Origin: an uncultured Ruminococcus sp.
Lineage (GTDB): Bacteria > Bacillota > Clostridia > Oscillospirales > CAG-272
Direction: 5' to 3'
DNA: 11,297 nucleotides
Assembly: GCA_902783705.1 (NCBI GenBank)
Contig: CACZSA010000165.1
Coordinates: 1 to 11,297, forward strand
Shown: one piece after another, positions 6,344-11,297 of the stretch
How positions within the stretch are numbered: position 1 is the stretch's first letter
Layout of the letters: every line of letters starts with the position of its first letter
Program-made: the position numbers and the translations under genes
Notes under the pieces: generated by a model
Told to the model about the DNA's origin: nothing
Databases searched by the model: none
What the model saw: only the letters and a program-made list of their open reading frames with translations

Positions 6344-8314
6344 ATGAAGACACCGTTCTTAGGATGCGCCTACTACCCCGAGGACTGGGACGACAATCAG
6401 CTCGAATACGACATCTCCATGATGAAGAAGGCCGGGATCCGCTGCGCCCGCATCGGCGAATTTGCCTGGCGGAAGATGGAGCCGAAGCGCGGTCAGTACG
6501 AATTCGGATGGCTGCACCGCGTCATCGACGCGCTCGGGGAGGCCGGGATTGCCGTCGTCCTCGGCACGCCCACCGCGACCCCGCCGATCTGGCTCGGCGA
6601 CGCGTTCCCGGACGTCTTCATCCGCCACAAGGACGGCAGCCGTCAGCAGCACGGCGGGCGGCGTCACTGCTGCTCGAACAACCCGCATTATCTCGAGGCC
6701 TGCGATCAGATCGTCCATGCGATGGGCCGCGAATTCGGCTCCGATCCGAACGTCATCGGCTGGCAGCTTGACAACGAGATCCTCGCGTGGGGAACGCACT
6801 GCACCTGCGAATACTGCATGAAGGCCTATCATGACCACCTCCGCCGGGAATACCACACCGTCGAGGAGCTCAACGCCCGCTGGAACCTCAATCTGTTCAG
6901 CCAGGCCTACGACCGCTTCGACGAGATCCCGGGCGACTGGGACGCATGGCACAACCCGCATCTGAAATACGAATGGGCCGCCGCGCACTACAACGCCGAC
7001 ATCGCGTTCATGCACCGTCAGGCGGCGATCCTGCGGCTTTACACCAAGGCACCGATCGGAACCGACATGATGCCGACCAACGGCATGGGGTACGAGGACA
7101 TGTGCGGCGACCTCGACGTCGTGATGTTCAACCACTACAACACGCCCGAGAATCTGAACGACGCCGTGTTCTGGTTCGACTTCCTCCGCACGCTGAAGGA
7201 ACGCCCGTTCTGGAACACCGAGACCGCCACGACGTGGAACGGCTCCACCGCCATCGGTCAGGTCCTCAAGCCCGAGGGCTACTGCCGCGTCAATTCGTGG
7301 CTCCCGGTCGCGCTCGGCGGCGAATGCAACATGTACTGGCTCTGGCGTCAGCACTGGGCTGGTCATGAGCTCGTCCACGGCTCCGTTCTGACGCCAGAGG
7401 GACGCCCGGTCCATGCGTTCGGCGAGGTTCAGCGCACGGCGGCGGAATACGAAAAAGCTTCGGACTTCCTCGCCGGAACAAAGGTGAAGACGCCCGTCGC
7501 CCTGCATTTCACGAATAAATCCTGGCAGCTCTTCGATCAGCAGAAGGTCTTCGAGGGCAACGGATACGCGGGGAACGTCCAGCAGGTCCACCGCGCGATG
7601 CTGAAAGGCGGCGTCCGTCCCGATGTCATCGGCGCGACGCACACGCTCGACGGCTACCGGCTCCTCGTCTCCCCCTGCGTGATGACGCTTGAAGACGGCG
7701 ATCTCGCGGAGAAGATCAAAAAGTTCGTCGAGGACGGCGGCGTCTGGGTCGCGGGACCGCTGACCGACGTTCGCAACTCGATCGGCGCGCACTACACTGA
7801 CCGCGCAATGGGCATGATGGAGGAATGGCTCGGCATCCGTCAGGATTACGGCATCCCGACCGACGGCTCTGTGCTCAGGACCGCGTGGACCGACGGGGAA
7901 GCGCTCCACATCCGCAAATGGGCGGAGAACTACACGAATCTCCGGGGCGGCGAAGTCCTCGCCTGCGTCACGGGCGGGCATTCCGCGCTCGTCGGCGAGA
8001 CGGTCATCGCCCGTTATCAGGTGGGCCGCGGCGAGGTCATCCTCTGCGGCGCACTGCTTGAGGACGCGGACCTTTCGAAGCTGCTCTCGATCGCCTATGC
8101 CGACGCCGGGATCACGCTGTACGAGACGACGGGCACCCTCAACGTCGTGCCGCGCGAGGGCGAGGCCGGAGAGGGCCTGATCCTCTGCGAGACGGCACAC
8201 GCGCCCGCCTCCGTCAAGATCGACGGCTCGATGACCGACCTGCTCACCGGGGAGACGTTCGAGGACGAGATCCCGGTTGAGCCCTACGGCGTCCGCGTGA
8301 TGAAAAAGAACTGA
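6344..8314 (+). CDS. Beta-galactosidase, glycoside hydrolase family 42
   Basis: A 656-residue retaining beta-galactosidase that hydrolyses terminal beta-galactosyl residues from oligosaccharides. The N-terminal TIM barrel (about 1-385) begins with the family hallmark LGCAYYPEDW (residues 6-15). The acid/base catalyst is Glu145 in GWQLDNE, and the nucleophile is Glu293 in PFWNTETATTW. Cys110 (or 109) and Cys153, Cys155, Cys158 (CxCxxC) match the structural zinc site of many GH42 enzymes. The trimerisation domain (about 390-590) and a small beta domain complete the usual length. No signal peptide, so the substrate must be imported. The start has AAAGGAG nine bases upstream. The esterase gene follows after 21 bases, so they should form one transcript. 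Members act on lactose-like, galactan-derived or milk-type galactosides; which one cannot be decided here. Confidence 0.95.
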   Translation: MKTPFLGCAYYPEDWDDNQLEYDISMMKKAGIRCARIGEFAWRKMEPKRGQYEFGWLHRVIDALGEAGIAVVLGTPTATPPIWLGDAFPDVFIRHKDGSRQQHGGRRHCCSNNPHYLEACDQIVHAMGREFGSDPNVIGWQLDNEILAWGTHCTCEYCMKAYHDHLRREYHTVEELNARWNLNLFSQAYDRFDEIPGDWDAWHNPHLKYEWAAAHYNADIAFMHRQAAILRLYTKAPIGTDMMPTNGMGYEDMCGDLDVVMFNHYNTPENLNDAVFWFDFLRTLKERPFWNTETATTWNGSTAIGQVLKPEGYCRVNSWLPVALGGECNMYWLWRQHWAGHELVHGSVLTPEGRPVHAFGEVQRTAAEYEKASDFLAGTKVKTPVALHFTNKSWQLFDQQKVFEGNGYAGNVQQVHRAMLKGGVRPDVIGATHTLDGYRLLVSPCVMTLEDGDLAEKIKKFVEDGGVWVAGPLTDVRNSIGAHYTDRAMGMMEEWLGIRQDYGIPTDGSVLRTAWTDGEALHIRKWAENYTNLRGGEVLACVTGGHSALVGETVIARYQVGRGEVILCGALLEDADLSKLLSIAYADAGITLYETTGTLNVVPREGEAGEGLILCETAHAPASVKIDGSMTDLLTGETFEDEIPVEPYGVRVMKKN

Positions 8315-8335
8315 AGGACCGAAAGGAGCGAATCA

Positions 8336-9118
8336 ATGACGGAAATCAGAATGTGGGAAAACATCCCCGGCCCGACGAACGGCGTCCAGCCCGCGCTGGA
8401 ATACTATGCCCCGACGGCTCCCGCGAAGGACGCGGCGGTGGTGATCCTCCCGGGCGGCGCCTACACCCACCTCGCGCCGCATGAGGGGAAGGGATACGCC
8501 GAATACCTCGCCGCCGCCGGATATCACGCCTTTGTGTGCGAATACCGGGTGGAAATGAAGCAGCTCTTTCCGTGGCCCCTCGTCGACGCACGGCGGGCGA
8601 TCCGGCTTGTGCGTCACGGAGCGGCGGAATACGGTATCGATCCGCATAAAATCGCCGTCATGGGATCCTCGGCGGGCGGGCATCTCGCGGCGACCGTCTC
8701 CGCGTGGACGAGGGAGATCCCGGAGGAGACTCATGACGCCGTCGACGCCGAGGAATGCACCCCGGACGCCACGATCAGCTGCTACGGCGTGGTCGCGGAG
8801 CCGTTTGAAGAATGGGCGGACGCATGGCTCACAAACTCCCTCCTCGGCGGGACCAAGGAGCACTGGGACATCGCCTCGCCGGACAAAAACGTCACGGACA
8901 AAACGCCGCCCGCCTTCCTCTGGCACACGTCCGAGGATCCGGTGGTGAACGTGATCCACACCTACCGATACGCCGCGGCGCTGAGACAGCACGGCATCCC
9001 CCACGAGGTCCACGTCTTCCCGAAGGGCAGCCACGGCCTCGGCCTCGCGACGGGCAATCCCTCCGTCGGACAGTGGGGCGGACTCCTGCTGAACTGGCTT
9101 GAACTGACATTTGGATGA
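8336..9118 (+). CDS. Alpha/beta-hydrolase esterase, acetyl-xylan-esterase-like (copy 1)
   Basis: A 260-residue cytosolic serine hydrolase of the alpha/beta-hydrolase fold, related to the esterases annotated as acetyl esterase/lipase or acetylxylan esterase in glycan-use clusters. The nucleophile is Ser112 in GSSAGGH, the acid is Asp201 in HTSEDPVV, and the histidine is His233 in GSHGLGL. LPGGAY (residues 38-43) should form the oxyanion hole. No signal peptide. It lies 21 bases after the GH42 gene with an AAAGGAG site, and 32 bases before a paralogue of identical length. The likely role is removing acetyl (or other acyl) groups from imported oligosaccharides so that the glycosidases can act; the true substrate is inference. 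A peptidase or generic carboxylesterase role is less likely but not excluded. Confidence 0.85.
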   Translation: MTEIRMWENIPGPTNGVQPALEYYAPTAPAKDAAVVILPGGAYTHLAPHEGKGYAEYLAAAGYHAFVCEYRVEMKQLFPWPLVDARRAIRLVRHGAAEYGIDPHKIAVMGSSAGGHLAATVSAWTREIPEETHDAVDAEECTPDATISCYGVVAEPFEEWADAWLTNSLLGGTKEHWDIASPDKNVTDKTPPAFLWHTSEDPVVNVIHTYRYAAALRQHGIPHEVHVFPKGSHGLGLATGNPSVGQWGGLLLNWLELTFG

Positions 9119-9135
9119 TTGCATGAATTGCATGA
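9118..9135 (+). repeat. Tandem 9-bp duplication between the esterase genes
   Basis: ATTGCATGA is repeated head to tail (9118-9126 and 9127-9135), starting at the last base of the first esterase stop codon and ending six bases before the AAAGGAG site of the second. It looks like a small slippage duplication in the spacer. Confidence 0.6.
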
Positions 9136-9150
9136 GATAAAGGAGACAGT

Positions 9151-9933
9151 ATGGTTACCATCAAACTCTGGGAAAAAACGCCCGGTCTCTGCCTTGAAGA
9201 ACCGGTGCTCGAATACTATCCGGCGGACAACCGCGTGACGGATGCGGCCGTCGTGATCTACCCGGGCGGCGGGTACGGCATGCGCGCGCCGCACGAAGGA
9301 AAGGGCTACGCCGAATACTTCAACAGCTTCGGTATGGATGCCTTCGTCTGTGAATACCGCGTGTCCCCGCACCGCTTCCCGCTCGAGCTCCTCGACGCGC
9401 GCCGTGCGGTCCGCTGGGTCCGCCATCACGCCGCGGAATACGGCCTCGATCCGCACAAGGTCGCCGTCATGGGCTCCTCGGCGGGCGGTCATCTCGCCGG
9501 GCTCGTCTCGACCTACACCGCGCCGATCGATTTCGAGGGGCTGGACGAGGTCGACACAGAATCCCCGATCCCCGACGCGACGATCCTCTGCTACGCCGTC
9601 TGCCACATGCCGGACGAGACGCACGTCGCCCACGTCGGCTCCTTCGAGAACCTCTGCGGCGAGCGGCGGGATTACGAAACCTTCTCGAACGACCTCAATG
9701 TCACGGATTCGACGCCGCCCGCCTTCCTCTGGCACACCTCGGACGACGACTGCGTGAACGTCATCAACAGCTATCTCTACGCCACCGCCCTCCGCGAGCA
9801 CGGCATCCCGCACGAGCTGCACGTCTTTCCGCACGGCTATCACGGCCTCGGGCTCGCAGAGAACAATCCCCATGTCGCGCAGTGGGCCGGGCTCATGAAG
9901 AACTGGCTGCGCACCCTCGGCTGGCTCGCCTGA
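9151..9933 (+). CDS. Alpha/beta-hydrolase esterase, acetyl-xylan-esterase-like (copy 2)
   Basis: A 260-residue paralogue of the preceding esterase, sharing long blocks: EYYP..., APHEGKGYAEY, FVCEYRV, LDARRAxRxVRHxAAEYG, VMGSSAGGHLA, TPPAFLWHTS and HGIPHExHVFP. Catalytic residues: Ser110 (GSSAGG), Asp199 (HTSDDDCV) and His231 (GYHGLGL); oxyanion segment YPGGGYG (37-43). The middle lid-like segment (about residues 125-185, between the nucleophile and the acid) differs most from copy 1, which fits a change in substrate. No signal peptide. The ribosome site AAAGGAG lies seven bases before the ATG. It closes the GH42-esterase-esterase operon; no convincing terminator follows before the next promoter. 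Confidence 0.85.
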   Translation: MVTIKLWEKTPGLCLEEPVLEYYPADNRVTDAAVVIYPGGGYGMRAPHEGKGYAEYFNSFGMDAFVCEYRVSPHRFPLELLDARRAVRWVRHHAAEYGLDPHKVAVMGSSAGGHLAGLVSTYTAPIDFEGLDEVDTESPIPDATILCYAVCHMPDETHVAHVGSFENLCGERRDYETFSNDLNVTDSTPPAFLWHTSDDDCVNVINSYLYATALREHGIPHELHVFPHGYHGLGLAENNPHVAQWAGLMKNWLRTLGWLA

Positions 9934-9946
9934 CGGGATCCTTATA

Positions 9947-9957
9947 CAAAACGTTTG
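9947..9957. promoter_or_regulatory. Possible LacI-family operator half/core
   Basis: CAAAACGTTTG (9947-9957) holds the 8-bp palindrome AAACGTTT with a central CG, the layout of LacI/GalR/PurR/CcpA-family operators. It lies 28 bases upstream of the -35 of the lipoprotein-GH27 promoter. The symmetry does not extend far beyond the core, so this is weak; a LacI-family regulator would fit sugar-use genes. Confidence 0.3.
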
Positions 9958-9984
9958 AAAAGGATGGTTTTTTCACGGGACTTC

Positions 9985-10013
9985 TTGACATTTCTGTGAA
10001 AATAGTGTATGAT
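9985..10013 (+). promoter_or_regulatory. Strong promoter for lipoprotein and GH27 genes
   Basis: A perfect TTGACA (9985-9990) and TATGAT (10008-10013) with a 17-bp spacer, the best sigma-A-type promoter in the window. The start of the lipoprotein gene is 80 bases downstream. An inverted repeat TTTTCAC (9970-9976) ... GTGAAAA (9996-10002) straddles the -35 element, with the right arm inside the spacer, where a bound dimer would block polymerase. Confidence 0.85.
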
Positions 10014-10093
10014 GGTATCGTCAGAGACTGTTTTTCAGCCTCCGTTTACCGAACCCCGGAATGAAACCAAGAGAAAAGAAAGCAGGTGATTTC

Positions 10094-10498
10094 ATGAAGC
10101 GCATACTTCCGATTCTGTTAGCCTTGCTCCTCGTCTCCTCCCTGCTCGCCGGATGCGTCAAAAAATCCAGCGCGGCAGGCACGTACATCCTCAAGACCAT
10201 GAACGGCGAGACGCTCGAAGAACAGTTCGCGTCCCTTCTCGACGAAGGCATGACCATGGAGAACATCCTTTCGCTGTTCGGCATCACATCCCTTGACGAG
10301 TACTTCACGCTTGAACTCAAAGAAGACGGCACGCTCCTGTCCCTGGTCGCCGGAGAAGACCCGGTGTCCGGCACATGGAAGCAGGAGGGCGGAAAAATCC
10401 TCGCCGAAATTGACGGGGAGACCGTGGAGATGACCCTGAACGGGGATGAGCTCTCCTTCACCGAGGAAGATCAGGCATACGTCTTCGTCAAAAAGTAA
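10094..10498 (+). CDS. Small secreted lipoprotein of unknown function
   Basis: A 134-residue protein with a clear lipoprotein signal: MetLysArg, a hydrophobic stretch (residues 4-18) and lipobox LLAGC with Cys21 as the lipid-bearing residue. It should be anchored to the outer face of the membrane. The mature part, about 110 residues, has the beta-strand pattern GTY...LELKEDGTLLSL...SGTWKQEGGKI...EMTLNGDELSF, resembling the lipocalin-like small lipoproteins common in Firmicutes, whose role is unknown. The start at 10094 follows AGGTGA; an in-frame ATG at 10061 would put 11 polar residues before the signal and is disfavoured. It is driven by the promoter at 9985-10013 and precedes the GH27 gene by 83 bases. 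It is too small to be a sugar-binding protein of an ABC importer. Confidence 0.8.
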   Translation: MKRILPILLALLLVSSLLAGCVKKSSAAGTYILKTMNGETLEEQFASLLDEGMTMENILSLFGITSLDEYFTLELKEDGTLLSLVAGEDPVSGTWKQEGGKILAEIDGETVEMTLNGDELSFTEEDQAYVFVKK

Positions 10499-10506
10499 CC
10501 CCAAAC

Positions 10507-10519
10507 CCGCAGGGTGCGG
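10507..10519 (+). other. Short hairpin between lipoprotein and GH27 genes
   Basis: CCGCA (10507-10511) pairs with TGCGG (10515-10519) across a three-base loop. There is no T-run after it, so it probably does not terminate fully; it may weaken read-through or protect the upstream message. The remaining spacer up to the AAAAGGAG site at 10565-10572 shows no promoter. Confidence 0.3.
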
Positions 10520-10581
10520 AATCTCCCCCGCAGCCGCTTCATCAGACTGAAAAATCTTTATCCGAAAAGGAGATTACAAAC

Positions 10582-11297
10582 ATGTTAGCACAAAGACCTC
10601 CGATGGGCTGGAACTCCTGGAATACCTTCGGCGAAGCCATCAACGAGCAGGTCGTCCGCGACACCGCCGACGCGATCGTGGAAAAGGGCCTCAAGGACGC
10701 GGGATACGAGTATGTTGTCATCGACGACTGCTGGTCCCTCCGTCAGCGCGGCGCCGACGACCGCATCGTTCCCGATCCGGCGAAGTTTCCCTCCGGCATG
10801 AAGGCGCTTGCGGATTACGTCCACTCCAAGGGCCTGAAGTTCGGTATGTACTCCTGCGCCGGCACGAGAACCTGCGCGGGCTATCCGGGCTCCTTCGACT
10901 ATGAGTTCATCGATGCGAAGACCTTCGCGGAATGGGGCGTCGACTTCCTGAAGTACGACTTCTGCTACAAGCCGCGTCTCGCCAACGGTCCCATCCTCTA
11001 CAACAGAATGGGCATGGCGCTGAAGGCCTCCGGACGCGAGATCCTCTTCTCCGCCTGCAACTGGGGCTCCGACGAGGTCGAAAAGTGGATCCGCTCCACC
11101 GGCGCGCACATGTACCGCTCCACCGGCGACATCAACGACAGCTTTGAGAGCTTCAAGAACATCGCCATGAGCCAGGTCGACAAGCTCGCGTACTCCGGCC
11201 CGTGCTGCTACAACGACATCGACATGCTGATCTGCGGCATGCACGGCAAGGGCAACGTCGCGAACGGCGGCTGCACCGACACCGAATACCGCACGCA
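10582..11297 (+). CDS. Alpha-galactosidase, glycoside hydrolase family 27 (partial, cut at window edge)
   Basis: The first 238 residues of a GH27 retaining glycosidase, open at the right edge. Family marks: RPPMGWNSWNTFG (residues 5-17), the YVVIDDCW barrel strand (44-51), the catalytic nucleophile Asp126 in FLKYDFCY, the acid/base candidate Asp183 in YRSTGDIND, and NDIDMLICG (211-219), a variant of the usual NDPDML motif. Cys92 and Cys98 in SCAGTRTCAG flank the substrate loop. No signal peptide, so it acts inside the cell, removing alpha-galactosyl residues, for instance from raffinose-family or galactomannan oligosaccharides; some GH27 members act on beta-L-arabinopyranosides instead. About half to two thirds of a typical member is present. 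The ATG at 10582 has an AAAAGGAG site nine bases upstream. Confidence 0.93.
   Translation, partial: MLAQRPPMGWNSWNTFGEAINEQVVRDTADAIVEKGLKDAGYEYVVIDDCWSLRQRGADDRIVPDPAKFPSGMKALADYVHSKGLKFGMYSCAGTRTCAGYPGSFDYEFIDAKTFAEWGVDFLKYDFCYKPRLANGPILYNRMGMALKASGREILFSACNWGSDEVEKWIRSTGAHMYRSTGDINDSFESFKNIAMSQVDKLAYSGPCCYNDIDMLICGMHGKGNVANGGCTDTEYRT

Noticed and set aside
4432..6345. A 637-codon open frame on the minus strand opposite recQ
   Set aside because: Shadow frame produced by GC-rich codon usage; the plus-strand RecQ has complete, ordered motifs and the minus-strand product shows none.
6359..8200. A 613-codon open frame on the minus strand opposite the GH42 gene
   Set aside because: Same shadow effect; the GH42 frame has all catalytic residues and a good ribosome site.
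9957..9974. A-run/T-run hairpin after the second esterase as a terminator
   Set aside because: The stem is only about five A-T-rich pairs with no GC stem, so it is not a convincing Rho-independent terminator.
10061..10093. Upstream start for the lipoprotein at 10061
   Set aside because: It would add polar residues before a normal Met-Lys-Arg signal peptide and has no matching ribosome site.
1..11297. CRISPR arrays, tRNA or rRNA genes, phage or toxin-antitoxin genes
   Set aside because: Read for these on both strands; no regular spaced repeats, cloverleaf-like segments or matching proteins were seen.

Overview
The window reads as chromosomal DNA of a GC-rich, uncultured-type member of the Clostridia (Firmicutes), probably from a gut or rumen community. 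Reasons: strong AGGAGG-type ribosome sites before most genes, a YerC-type TrpR-like regulator, the short clostridial-type peptide deformylase, sigma-A-like promoters with AT-rich hexamers in GC-rich surroundings, and a carbohydrate-use cluster typical of plant-glycan fermenters. The lineage is inference from gene content; no rRNA or tRNA gene is present.

Left region (1-1864). The first ~70 bases contain 20-bp-spaced repeats that look like the end of an insertion element. They abut a peptide deformylase gene on the minus strand (70-444) that stops just before its catalytic HExxH motif, so it is probably a broken copy. Divergent from it is the most unusual gene of the window (575-1819): one continuous reading frame that joins an ECF sigma factor, a zinc-finger anti-sigma domain (HxxxCxxC) and an AT-richer C-terminal domain of unknown function. 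There is a good ribosome site and an in-frame ATG exactly at the sigma/anti-sigma boundary, so the locus may make both a fusion and a free anti-sigma-like protein. Its upstream region carries a 13-bp direct repeat at 21-bp spacing and a 10-bp palindrome. A clear hairpin terminator follows it.

Middle region (1878-6267). A minus-strand pair encodes a YkuE/YaeI-like metallophosphoesterase and a Sfp-type phosphopantetheinyl transferase (ATGA overlap). Back-to-back promoters separate it from a plus-strand set: YerC-like regulator, SAM methyltransferase and RecQ helicase, each overlapping the next by 4 or 11 bases.

Right region (6344-11297). A galactoside-use cluster: cytoplasmic GH42 beta-galactosidase, two tandem paralogous alpha/beta-hydrolase esterases of equal length, then a consensus promoter with possible operator sequences, a small lipoprotein, and a GH27 alpha-galactosidase that runs off the right edge. 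None of the enzymes has a signal peptide, which suggests that imported, possibly acetylated, galacto-oligosaccharides are deacylated and hydrolysed inside the cell. No transporter or dedicated regulator lies inside the window.
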